A DNA stretch of 61,873 bases, taken from positions 1 through 61,873 of the forward strand of contig JAHYJW010000004.1 in the NCBI GenBank assembly GCA_019428815.1. Reading direction: 5' to 3'. The stretch comes from Patescibacteria group bacterium (GTDB lineage: Archaea; Nanobdellota; Nanobdellia; Pacearchaeales; GW2011-AR1). A program made the position numbers and the translations under genes. Position 1 is the stretch's first letter, and each line of letters starts with the position of its first letter. This document shows, in pieces, positions 28,258 through 37,509 of the stretch. A model generated the notes under the pieces. The model did no database searches and was not told where the DNA came from. It was given only the letters and a program-made list of their open reading frames with translations.

Positions 28258-29247
28258 ATGGGTGCATTAGAGCAAGTTATTAATTTAAAGAGAAATGGTT
28301 TTTCTGAAAATGAAATTGCTATGAGGTTAGGAGAACAAGGGTTTTATCCTCAACAAATTAATGACGCTTTAAATCAAGCAAGGATAAAAGAAGCAGTTTC
28401 TTCTGGTGCAGAAATGGAAATGGGAGTTGGTCAAGAAGGAATGGAACAATCGGTGGGAACAGGATTAGAGGAAAGTTATGCACCAACAAGTCATACAACA
28501 AACGCAGAAATTCCTGATGAAAGTTTAACACCCCCCCAACCAAGTTCAAGGTTTGGTCCAGGAGCTTTTAAAGGCCCGATGAGGAGAGACTATTCCGAAA
28601 GAGATATTCCTTGGCCAGAAAGAGAAGGGGGCGATGATTATGCTCAAGATTATGGATCTGAAGGAGATTACGATTATCCGGAAAATCAAGAACAGGGGTA
28701 TCCAGAATCCAATTATCCCTCTAACGAACAATCATCTGATTATGAAGAATATCCTGAAGATTATGAAAATTATTCTCAACAAGATTATCCTCCACAAGAT
28801 TATGAAGGGGGAGGTGAAGAAACCGGGGAATATTCTCCTCAGAGTTATGAATATCAAGAATATCCCCAAGGATCTTCTGTTGGGGACACAGACATTACTA
28901 TAGAAATTGCAGAACAAGTATTTTTAGATAAATCAAAAAAAATTCAAGAACAATTAGACAAGTTAAATGAATTTAAGACAACAACTCAAACAAAAGTGGA
29001 TAATATATCAGATAGATTAAAAAGAATAGAGGCTAATATCGACTCACTTCAATCTGAAATTCTTGAGAGAGTAGGAGCTTATGGGAGAGGTCTTGATGGA
29101 GTTAAACAAGAAATGAGTATGATGCAAGACTCTTTTGGAAAAGTTGTTAATACCCTTGCAGATAAATCTGAAAAAAAACTTGTGAGAAGAACTAGAAGAA
29201 CCAAAAAAAGAAAAGTGCCTAATAAAACAAAAAAGAATAAAAAATAA
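28258..29247 (+). CDS. UBA-like N-terminus, Tyr/Pro-rich linker, coiled-coil C-terminus
   Basis: VINLKRNGFSENEIAMRLGEQGFYPQQINDALNQA; DYPENQEQGYPESNYP...; C-terminal coiled coil and basic tail. Confidence 0.65.
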   Translation: MGALEQVINLKRNGFSENEIAMRLGEQGFYPQQINDALNQARIKEAVSSGAEMEMGVGQEGMEQSVGTGLEESYAPTSHTTNAEIPDESLTPPQPSSRFGPGAFKGPMRRDYSERDIPWPEREGGDDYAQDYGSEGDYDYPENQEQGYPESNYPSNEQSSDYEEYPEDYENYSQQDYPPQDYEGGGEETGEYSPQSYEYQEYPQGSSVGDTDITIEIAEQVFLDKSKKIQEQLDKLNEFKTTTQTKVDNISDRLKRIEANIDSLQSEILERVGAYGRGLDGVKQEMSMMQDSFGKVVNTLADKSEKKLVRRTRRTKKRKVPNKTKKNKK

Positions 29248-29296
29248 GAAGTATCAAAATCTTTTTAAAAAAATAAACCAGATTTCTTAATTTTTA

Positions 29297-29869
29297 TTAA
29301 CCCCCTTGGAAGATGATGGGGTTATGTCCTGGAAGCGTAAATCCCTTTCGCCTCTTATTAGAATCTCCTGAAATAACAATCACCCCTAAGATTACTAAGA
29401 AAATAATCACTCCAATAATTTGAGGCAAATTTTGATATAACATCCAACTATTAGAACTGTCAAACCACCCAAATGTTTGTACTAAAACAACTATAAAGAT
29501 AATCACTGCTACACCCAAAAGGGAATAGTTCTGGTATTTATTCTTTGGATCAAGGAAAAGTCCCACTAATATCATAAATACTAAAAGAACTGCAAGACCA
29601 ATACCCAGTTTGGGAAAGATTTCAGAAAAGAAAGTGGAAACAACATTAAATTGTAAGGCTAAAAGTCCAACTACTAAAGAGATAATTGCATTTACACTTT
29701 TATTATCAAAAACCTTAACTTTAGTCAAAATTCCAAAAACAAGCGCGAAGATTAATAAAAAGGGGAGAACATAAGAAAAAAGGCCCATTTGTTCCCAATC
29801 ATAAAGAAGTGAACCTATCCCTCCTCCAAAAAAACTTCCAACTTGTAAAGACAAAATCTTCTCAAACAT
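29297..29869 (-). CDS. Multi-TM protein (paralogue of 29983-30495)
   Basis: LPFLLIFALVFGILTKVKVFDNKSVNAIISLVVGLLAL. Confidence 0.65.
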   Translation of the reverse strand: MFEKILSLQVGSFFGGGIGSLLYDWEQMGLFSYVLPFLLIFALVFGILTKVKVFDNKSVNAIISLVVGLLALQFNVVSTFFSEIFPKLGIGLAVLLVFMILVGLFLDPKNKYQNYSLLGVAVIIFIVVLVQTFGWFDSSNSWMLYQNLPQIIGVIIFLVILGVIVISGDSNKRRKGFTLPGHNPIIFQGG

Positions 29870-29982
29870 AAAATAATTTAGGGAATATTGTTTAAATATG
29901 TTTCGGGATAATATCCATTAAAAAATTAATGAGGGTATATTGATCTTATAAAAAAGAATCATTTAAGGGGGATTAATCAAAC

Positions 29983-30495
29983 CTATTTTTTAGTGTTTCT
30001 TAATATCAAAACTAATGCGATTAAAACAACTGCTATAAACAAAAAGTTTGTCCAAAAACTACTACTCCAAGATTGAGCGAAAAGGAAGTTAAAGATACTA
30101 CCCACAGCTTTAGATTCTTGCCCCATTGACCAGAGTAATCCAAATACAACTGCGATTACAATGACAATTCCTATAATCCACTTCAATCCTTTTGGAGCAT
30201 TACTAAACTGGATTCCATCTTTACCTGCTCCAATAAATCCCCAAAGTAAAAGTGCAACAAACATCACGATTAAAGCAACAGTTAGAAAAAGAATCATATT
30301 TGAAACAACTAACTTAGGAGTAATTGCAGTTACAAATATCAAACCAATAACAAATGCCACTAAAGCATTTAGCTGTTTACCTTCACCCAAAACTTTAGTC
30401 TTTGAAAGAACTCCATAAACTATGAAAAAAACTAAAAGGAATGGGAATGCAAATTGAGTAAAAATCCAATGTTGTAAAATTGTTTCTTCAGCCAT
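29983..30495 (-). CDS. Multi-TM protein (paralogue of 29297-29869)
   Basis: FPFLLVFFIVYGVLSKTKVLGEGKQLNALVAFVIGLIFV. Confidence 0.65.
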   Translation of the reverse strand: MAEETILQHWIFTQFAFPFLLVFFIVYGVLSKTKVLGEGKQLNALVAFVIGLIFVTAITPKLVVSNMILFLTVALIVMFVALLLWGFIGAGKDGIQFSNAPKGLKWIIGIVIVIAVVFGLLWSMGQESKAVGSIFNFLFAQSWSSSFWTNFLFIAVVLIALVLILRNTKK

Positions 30496-30633
30496 TTTAA
30501 TTGGTGATTATATAAAGTAAATAATTTAAGAGTATTTAAATTTTCTGGGATTAAGACAGACATTTAATTAGATTATAAAGGGCATCAAAATACAAAGAAT
30601 AATACAGAGTTTATAAAAGAAGGTTCTTAAAAA

Positions 30634-30912
30634 TTAAATTAAGTCTTCAGGCACTTCGTCTATCTCTGGATCTGGACTTGGTAGAGCAGATTTACTAATT
30701 ATAAAAATATCGCTTATTGCCCTCACAAACTGATGGGGTATAATAACACCACGGGCACCTCCAACAAGAGACATAACACTACCCCCCACTTTTATTTTCC
30801 AACCATCTACCTTATTCTCTTGAAGATTCGCTTCTTCTATTTCTCCAAAGTAATCTCCTGAGTCAGTATAAACCTTACAGCCAATTACTTCAGTTATTTT
30901 TTTTATACGCAT
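30634..30912 (-). CDS. PRC-barrel domain protein
   Basis: KITEVIGCKVYTDSGDYFGEIEEANLQENKVDGWKI... GVIIPHQFVRAISDIFII. Confidence 0.75.
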   Translation of the reverse strand: MRIKKITEVIGCKVYTDSGDYFGEIEEANLQENKVDGWKIKVGGSVMSLVGGARGVIIPHQFVRAISDIFIISKSALPSPDPEIDEVPEDLI

Positions 30913-31053
30913 ATCTAATTTTAATCAAATTCATTTAAATACTTTTCCGTAATTTAACAGATGTTTTAGAATGTTTTAAGAGAGAAGTTTAAACTGAAAC
31001 ATAACAAAGTTTATAAAAAAATTGAGGTTAATTATATAAAATAAAAAAACAAA

Positions 31054-31680
31054 ATGTTCAAATCACAAGAAGTTTATTCGATATTAGCAGTAATAATTCT
31101 AGTTTCACTTACAATTGGGTTATTTAGGAGTATTAATGACCTATTTTATACTTTTATAGCAGTTTTTTTTGTTTTTTCTTTGAATATTCTAGCTAAAAAG
31201 ATCACTAGTTTTTATTTAGACTCTGAAATAGAAGTCAGAACATGGACCTTAAAAAGATATGGTTTTAGTCCTCAAAGTTATTTTAAAAAAGCTTTACCTT
31301 TAGGAATAATTCTTCCAATTGTTGTTGCAATTATATCCTATGGAAAATTGCTTTGGATGTCTTGTTTAACTTTTGATGTAAAACCCAAGACTTATAGGGC
31401 TGCTAAAAGACATGGATTGTACTCTTATTCTGAAATGGGGGAAGACCATATTGGTTTAATTGCTACATCAGGGGTTTTAGTAAACCTATTTTTTGCTGTA
31501 ATAGGATACCTAATTGGTTTCACAGAATTTTCAAAATTAAACATATACCTTGCTTTTTTCAGTATTTTACCATTATCTGATTTAGATGGAAATAAAATCC
31601 TGTTTGGCAATAAAGTTTTATGGATTTTTCTCGCAACACTAACCGGAATAGGATTAGCATACTCCTTCTTTATGATCTAA
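31054..31680 (+). CDS. Site-2 protease (M50)-like membrane protein lacking HExxH
   Basis: M50-like layout (GLIATSGVLVNLFFAVIGYL ... SILPLSDLDGNKILFGNKVLW) but NILAKK where HELAHK is expected. Confidence 0.65.
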   Translation: MFKSQEVYSILAVIILVSLTIGLFRSINDLFYTFIAVFFVFSLNILAKKITSFYLDSEIEVRTWTLKRYGFSPQSYFKKALPLGIILPIVVAIISYGKLLWMSCLTFDVKPKTYRAAKRHGLYSYSEMGEDHIGLIATSGVLVNLFFAVIGYLIGFTEFSKLNIYLAFFSILPLSDLDGNKILFGNKVLWIFLATLTGIGLAYSFFMI

Positions 31681-31766
31681 TTTAAATAGAAATTAAGGAA
31701 AAAAATAACAAAAGACATTTAAACTCTGACTGTCTTTATAAAATAATTAAATTAACCTTTAATAAA

Positions 31767-31964
31767 ATGGCCGAAATGAAAAATAAAAAATTTTTAGGAG
31801 TTCTTGCAGTTATTTTGTTAATCGTGGGATTCTTTTTGTTAAATAGTAGTATTACGGGGAATTTCATTTTAGAATCCTTACCTGCTTTAGAAACTGGGCC
31901 CCTTTTGGGTTTATTTTTTGTTTTATGTTCTGCAGTTATTGCTTTTTACATAATTCGAAAATAA
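31767..31964 (+). CDS. Small two-TM membrane protein
   Basis: 65-aa hydrophobic ORF with regular start context. Confidence 0.5.
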   Translation: MAEMKNKKFLGVLAVILLIVGFFLLNSSITGNFILESLPALETGPLLGLFFVLCSAVIAFYIIRK

Positions 31965-32043
31965 ATCAAGATTTATTTTTTAATATTAATTATTTCTTAA
32001 GAGAAACAAGAATCTTTTTATAAGCGGTTATTTTTTCTTATTT

Positions 32044-33609
32044 ATGAAATTTCTAGAAAAGATAACTCCCAGAGATTATCAGGAGAGTATTTTAAAAGCC
32101 TGTATTGAAAAAAATTGTTTAGTTGTTTTACCAACAGGATTAGGAAAAACCCTCATTGCTCTTATGCTTTCTATTAAAAGAATGGAAAGTTTTCCTAGTG
32201 AGAAAGTTGTCTTTTTAGCTCCAACAAGGCCGCTTGTAGAACAGCATTTAAATTTCTTTAAAAAACATTTACCTGAACTTTTTGGAGAAATGCAGTTATT
32301 TACTGGACAGATTCCCCCTGAAAAGAGAAAAACAGTTTGGAGAACTGCTGACATAATTTTTTCAACACCTCAATGTGTAGCAAATGATCTAAAAAATAAT
32401 CTTTATAGTTTAGAAGAAGTTTGTTTATTAATTCAAGATGAAGCCCATAGGTGCATAAGAAACTATGATTACACATATATTGCAAAGAAGTATCTTGAAC
32501 AATCCACAAACCCTAGGATAGTGGGGTTAACTGCGTCTCCGGGAAGTGAAAGGGTAAAAATAAAGGAAATTTGTAATAATCTCCATATCGAAGCTGTTGA
32601 ATTAAGAACCCGAGAAAGTTCAGATGTAAAAGATTATCTACAAGAATTAAAATTTGAAAAGATAATCTTAGAGGTTTCTCCTGAAATGGAACAAATAAGG
32701 GGCGCTTTGAATCGTCTTTTTCAGGAATATGTAAGTGAATTGAGAAATAGAAAAATTTTTTTTGGAAGGCCAACAAAAACAGAATTAATAAAGTTACAAA
32801 AAAAAATTATGCTAAACATTTCTAAAGGGAAAAAAGATTATAACACTCTTCTTGCTTCAAGTGCATGTGCACAGTCTATAAAAATACAACACGCATTAGA
32901 ATTATTAGAAACCCAAACAATTTGGAGTTTTAACAATTATCTAACCGTTTTACTAAAAAAAGCTTTAAAAAAAGAAAATAAAGGCGTTATCAGATTGGCT
33001 TCTAAACCCGAATTTAATTACTCTCTTGCTAAGTCTAAAGACCTTTTAAGAAATGGAATAGAACATCCAAAGGTTCTAAAAATTCAGGATTTAGTAAAAA
33101 AAGAGAAAGAATTAAATGACAAGGGAAAAATAATAATCTTTGCTCAGTTTAGAGATACTGCAAAGATGATTTCTGAAAAACTTAAAGAAATACCGGGTAT
33201 ATCCCCCGAGGTGTTTATAGGTCAGGGTAAAAAAATAGATTCTGATGGAGGAACGATAAAAGGGTTAAATCAAAAAGAACAAAAAGAAATCATAGAGAAT
33301 TTTTCTTCTGGAAAAACAAATGTTCTTTGTGCTACTTCTATTGGAGAAGAGGGGTTAGATATCCCAGAAGTAAATACTGTAATTTTTTATGAACCCGTAC
33401 CCTCTGCTATAAGGGCAATTCAAAGAGCGGGTAGAACAGCGAGATTGATGAAAGGGAAGCTAATTATTCTAATTACAAAAAATACCAGAGATGAAGCTTA
33501 TTTTTATGTTTCAAAGTTTAAAGAAAAGAAGATGCATAACGCAATAAGTTCAATAAAAGAGGGTTTAGCAAAAAAAACAAAAACAGAAAAACAAAGAACG
33601 CTTGAATAA
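32044..33609 (+). CDS. Hef-like superfamily 2 helicase (helicase part only)
   Basis: VLPTGLGKTLIAL, QDEAHRC, SIGEEGLDIPEV, QRAGRTARL. Confidence 0.9.
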   Translation: MKFLEKITPRDYQESILKACIEKNCLVVLPTGLGKTLIALMLSIKRMESFPSEKVVFLAPTRPLVEQHLNFFKKHLPELFGEMQLFTGQIPPEKRKTVWRTADIIFSTPQCVANDLKNNLYSLEEVCLLIQDEAHRCIRNYDYTYIAKKYLEQSTNPRIVGLTASPGSERVKIKEICNNLHIEAVELRTRESSDVKDYLQELKFEKIILEVSPEMEQIRGALNRLFQEYVSELRNRKIFFGRPTKTELIKLQKKIMLNISKGKKDYNTLLASSACAQSIKIQHALELLETQTIWSFNNYLTVLLKKALKKENKGVIRLASKPEFNYSLAKSKDLLRNGIEHPKVLKIQDLVKKEKELNDKGKIIIFAQFRDTAKMISEKLKEIPGISPEVFIGQGKKIDSDGGTIKGLNQKEQKEIIENFSSGKTNVLCATSIGEEGLDIPEVNTVIFYEPVPSAIRAIQRAGRTARLMKGKLIILITKNTRDEAYFYVSKFKEKKMHNAISSIKEGLAKKTKTEKQRTLE

Positions 33610-33642
33610 AAATTAGATATTAAAAACATACCACCTATAAAA

Positions 33643-34305
33643 ATGGAAAAGATAATAGTCGACACAAGAGAAAAGAATTTCCATCTAGTTGAAGAATTAG
33701 AATCTTTGGGAATAGAGGTAGAAATAAAACCGTTAAAAGTAGGGGATTATATCGTAAAAGATGTTGTAATAGAAAGAAAAACTATCTCCGATTTTATTAA
33801 TTCAATGTTAAGTAGGCGTCTTTTAATTCAAATAGAAGAACTAATTCAATATCCAAACAGACTTTTGATTATAGAGGGATTTGAAGAACAGGAATTATAC
33901 CCTGATGAAAGTTTGATTATAAATGGGAAAGGAATACACCCAAACTCAATTAGGGGATTTCTTCTTTCAATACTGTTGAAGTATAAAGTTCCTATAATCT
34001 TTACAAAAGATTACAAAGATACTGCTAAATTTTTTTCCGTAATCTTAAAAAGAAAAACTCAAGAAATGTCCCTCAATGCAAATAAAAAAACTCTGAATTC
34101 TAAGGAAAGAAAGGAGTTCATCTTAGAGGGATTTCCAGGAATTGGGCCAAAGACCTCCAAAAAACTCCTTGAAAACTTCGGTACTCTAAAAGAGTTTATC
34201 AATGCGCCAGAAGAAGATTTAAAGAAGATCTTAGGTAAAAAAACAGAAGGAATAAAAAAAATAATTGAGGGGGAGTATAAAGAGGGTTTATATAAAAAGG
34301 ATTAA
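33643..34305 (+). CDS. XPF/ERCC4-type nuclease with helix-hairpin-helix
   Basis: VDTREKNF, VIERKTISDF, FPGIGPKTSKKLLENFG. Confidence 0.9.
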   Translation: MEKIIVDTREKNFHLVEELESLGIEVEIKPLKVGDYIVKDVVIERKTISDFINSMLSRRLLIQIEELIQYPNRLLIIEGFEEQELYPDESLIINGKGIHPNSIRGFLLSILLKYKVPIIFTKDYKDTAKFFSVILKRKTQEMSLNANKKTLNSKERKEFILEGFPGIGPKTSKKLLENFGTLKEFINAPEEDLKKILGKKTEGIKKIIEGEYKEGLYKKD

Positions 34306-34829
34306 TTTAGGTTATATTCCTCAAGCGTTTTGTATACAGGCCCCTCTTCTTGCATAATTGATTCCTTTAATCTAAAATTTGTGACAGGAAAAATGATTTT
34401 AGGAATTTTTATTCGATTTAAGTTTTCTAAAAAAGACGCTTTATCTTTTATGGTTTTAACTCTAGCAATTGTTAGATGTCCCATAAATCTTTTTTCAATT
34501 GGATAAAAAGAACTTAATCTTTGATCAATTTCCGCTTGTATTTGTTCACAATTTTTTACACTCAACCAAATAATCCTAATAAAATTCTCAGAAAAAACAC
34601 CCACCTTTTCAATTTCTATTTCAAAGGGTTTTATATTAACTTCCTTAAGTTTCTTGGTGATTTCTTCGACTTGTTTTTCTTCGATTTCTCCTATAAACTT
34701 CAAAGTAAGATGCAAATTCCAGGGTTCAATTTTTTTACCTAAAAAATCTGGAAGCTTATCTTGAACAATTTTTATTTTTCTTTGTATTTCTAGGGGTAAG
34801 TCTAAAGAAATGAATACTCTTTTTTTCAT
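34302..34829 (-). CDS. thpR: RNA 2',3'-cyclic phosphodiesterase
   Basis: Two HxTx motifs: HLTLKFIGE and HLTIARVK. Confidence 0.9.
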   Translation of the reverse strand: MKKRVFISLDLPLEIQRKIKIVQDKLPDFLGKKIEPWNLHLTLKFIGEIEEKQVEEITKKLKEVNIKPFEIEIEKVGVFSENFIRIIWLSVKNCEQIQAEIDQRLSSFYPIEKRFMGHLTIARVKTIKDKASFLENLNRIKIPKIIFPVTNFRLKESIMQEEGPVYKTLEEYNLN

Positions 34830-34889
34830 TTTTAGTAATAAGCCTCACTGTTAAAGATTTAACTTTATTTTAAAATTTAAAAAGATAAT

Positions 34890-35693
34890 TTAAATTAATT
34901 CTGATAAAATTTTTGCTCCAAGCTTAACTGTCAGGTCCCCCATATCTTTTTCAGGGTTGATTTCTACAATATCTACTCCTCGTAAATTTTTAAGGAGGTT
35001 AATTCTTTGGATAACATACAAAAATTCGCGACTTGTCAATCCCCCTGGTTCTTTAAAAGAGACCCCTGGAGCAAATGCGGGATCAATAATACTCAAATCT
35101 ATTGAAACATAACTCTCTTTATCTCTTAAGAATTCCATTATTGTGTCACAAGAATCTTCTAAATTTTCGTGAAAAGGATTCATAAGCATGAACTTTAGGT
35201 TTCTTTTTTTTAAAAAGGAAATTTCAGAAGAAGAGAAATTTCTAATTCCCACTAAGAAGATATTTTCTGGAGGAAACCCGGTTTTGATTAATTGATTAAC
35301 CCACTCTTTATTTTTAGGAAACTTAGAACCGGATTCAAAGCAGTTAGGAGAAGAATCAAAGACCACTAAACCCGGTTCTTTTTGAATTTTTTTACAATAA
35401 TCCAAAAAAGCTAGGGTTATAGAATAACTAATAGAATGATCCCCTCCAAGAAATATTGTTTTTGGTTTTTCTTCAAATATCTCCAGAGAGTTTTCATAGA
35501 TAAGTTTGTTTGTCAGTTCTAAATTGGAGTTATCTAAGTGTATCTCTTCTAAATCTAAAAGTTTAGTATCTATGAGATTTCCTTTTTCATTATTTGATAT
35601 TTCTTTTAAATTAGAAAGAATCAAATTACCCGATTTTTCACAACCATTTGTTTTTCCAGAACTATTAATCCCAGGAACTTTAACGATAAACAT
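34890..35693 (-). CDS. Ureohydrolase (arginase/agmatinase)-fold protein with altered metal ligands
   Basis: LGGDHSISYS, VSIDLSIIDPAFAPGVSFKEPGGLTSRE; DSSPN replaces DAHxD. Confidence 0.8.
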   Translation of the reverse strand: MFIVKVPGINSSGKTNGCEKSGNLILSNLKEISNNEKGNLIDTKLLDLEEIHLDNSNLELTNKLIYENSLEIFEEKPKTIFLGGDHSISYSITLAFLDYCKKIQKEPGLVVFDSSPNCFESGSKFPKNKEWVNQLIKTGFPPENIFLVGIRNFSSSEISFLKKRNLKFMLMNPFHENLEDSCDTIMEFLRDKESYVSIDLSIIDPAFAPGVSFKEPGGLTSREFLYVIQRINLLKNLRGVDIVEINPEKDMGDLTVKLGAKILSELI

Positions 35694-35749
35694 AATTCTG
35701 AACAGAAAAAAAGGTTTATAATTCTATCCTAAAATTTGCGCAAACAACC

Positions 35750-36955
35750 TCAATCTGGAACAAGAGCAAAGAAACTATTTTTTTCTAGGGGTATTTTTGC
35801 TATCTCTTTTACATCTTCAATTTTTACATCTCTTATATTCTTTTCAAATTCATAAAACTCTTCTATATTCCCGTTTATTTCATAATGGAGTAAATTAGCT
35901 AATTGATTATGAGAATCTTCACAAGAAATATAGTGGTTTCCAATGATTTGTTCTTTTACTTGGGAGAATTCTTCTTCTGTTAGTTCTTTAGAAATCTTCT
36001 CAAATTCATCCAGTATCACCCTTCTACACTCTTCTACTTTCTCTTTTTTTGTTCCAACATAAATTAAACTATAAGCAAAGTCTTTGTTTACTTCTAACTG
36101 AGCCCTAACCGCATAAGCAAGATTACGTTTATCCCTTATTTCTTGGAATAGTCTAGAGGACATTCCCCCTCCCATCAATACCCCCAAGACAATTGCTGCG
36201 TAATTCTTTTTATCCTTAGAAGAAGGGATGTGGTATGCTAAAGCAAAATTTGCCTGGTCTATTCCTTTTCTTTTTTCAATTTTAGAATTGTTCATAATTT
36301 CAATGTTATAAACAGGAACTTGGCCTTCATTTTTTACAAAATTTTTCTCAGCAAAGTCAACAATCTGATTAAAATCTGCATTACCAACTACACAAAGAAT
36401 CATATTATTTGGTTGATAAACCTCTTTAAATCTCTTAATTATATCCCCTCTTGTAATTGAATTTAATGTGTCTGTTGTACCAATTAAGGGGATCCCAAAT
36501 GGAGGCTTATAAAGAAATTTTTGGATTTCCTGAAGAACATATCTAGGCGGACTATCTTGGTACATTTTAATCTCTTCAAAAATAACTTGTCTTTCTTTTT
36601 TTATCTCTTCTGGTTCAAACAAAGGATTTTTGATCATATCACTCAAAACTTCTAAAGCGGTTTCGAGATGTTTACTGGGCATTTTACAATGATAAGCAGT
36701 GATGGATTCATCTGTAAACCCATTTAACTCTCCACCCTTTTTTTCTATTTCTTCTGCAATTTTTTTTGAGTTTCTTTTAGGGGTTCCTTTATATAAAAGA
36801 TGCTCAATAAAATGAGATATTCCTTTATTGGATTCAGATTCATTTATCCCCCCACACCTCACTGCAAAAGCAACACTAACGACAGGGTTTTCTCTTTTTT
36901 CAAAGAGGACAGTCATGCCGTTTTGAAGGACTTTTCTATAAAATAAAGGTTCCAT
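35750..36955 (-). CDS. M16 family zinc peptidase
   Basis: GISHFIEHLLYKGTPKR (HxxEH). Confidence 0.92.
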   Translation of the reverse strand: MEPLFYRKVLQNGMTVLFEKRENPVVSVAFAVRCGGINESESNKGISHFIEHLLYKGTPKRNSKKIAEEIEKKGGELNGFTDESITAYHCKMPSKHLETALEVLSDMIKNPLFEPEEIKKERQVIFEEIKMYQDSPPRYVLQEIQKFLYKPPFGIPLIGTTDTLNSITRGDIIKRFKEVYQPNNMILCVVGNADFNQIVDFAEKNFVKNEGQVPVYNIEIMNNSKIEKRKGIDQANFALAYHIPSSKDKKNYAAIVLGVLMGGGMSSRLFQEIRDKRNLAYAVRAQLEVNKDFAYSLIYVGTKKEKVEECRRVILDEFEKISKELTEEEFSQVKEQIIGNHYISCEDSHNQLANLLHYEINGNIEEFYEFEKNIRDVKIEDVKEIAKIPLEKNSFFALVPD

Positions 36956-36987
36956 TATATCAGAATAAAAACAGGGTTTTTAAATCT

Positions 36988-37461
36988 TTAATTAAAAAAA
37001 AGCAAATAAGCTCCAATTCCTAAGAATATTAAGAATCCTAAGATTACAATTAACCACATTCCCAACTTTGATTTTTTGGGTTGGGCAACAGAAGAAGTTC
37101 CTTGAGGAACCCCAGGTTGAGTTGTTACAGTTTGGAGGTTAGGTGTTGATTGTTGAGGGGGGTTAGGCAATTGTGGTTGAGAATTTTGAGGTGGAATTTG
37201 TGGGGTTGGTACAGTTTGCGGAGTAGTTGTTGGCTGTTGAGGGGGGTTAGGTAACTGTGATTGAGAATTTTGAGGTGGAATTTGTGGGGTTGGTACGGTT
37301 TGCGGAGTAGTTGTTGGCTGTTGAGGGGGGTTAGGTAACTGTGGTTGAGAATTTTGAGGTGGAATTTGTGGGGTTGATATAGGTTGGCGACCTGTACGAG
37401 GGGATTGAACTCTTCTTGATCTCTGAGTTAAAGGTCTTCGAATATTTGATGGAGGAACCAT
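36988..37461 (-). CDS. Pro/Gln/Thr-rich repeat protein with C-terminal TM anchor
   Basis: Three repeats of ~28 aa (PTPQIPPQNSQ.QLPNPPQQPTTTPQTV) and C-terminal TM. Confidence 0.75.
   Translation of the reverse strand: MVPPSNIRRPLTQRSRRVQSPRTGRQPISTPQIPPQNSQPQLPNPPQQPTTTPQTVPTPQIPPQNSQSQLPNPPQQPTTTPQTVPTPQIPPQNSQPQLPNPPQQSTPNLQTVTTQPGVPQGTSSVAQPKKSKLGMWLIVILGFLIFLGIGAYLLFFN
37151..37377. repeat. 84-bp tandem repeat, ~2.7 copies
   Basis: TGTTGAGGGGGGTTAGG recurs at 37151, 37235 and 37319 (84-bp spacing). Confidence 0.92.
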
Positions 37462-37509
37462 AAATAAAAAAAGAAAGATTATGTTATAAAGTTATCCCTT
37501 CTGGAGTTT

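Noticed and set aside
28634-28903. Plus-strand and minus-strand ORFs overlapping the Tyr/Pro-rich gene
   Set aside because: Alternate frames of a low-complexity coding region; no start context or recognisable domain.
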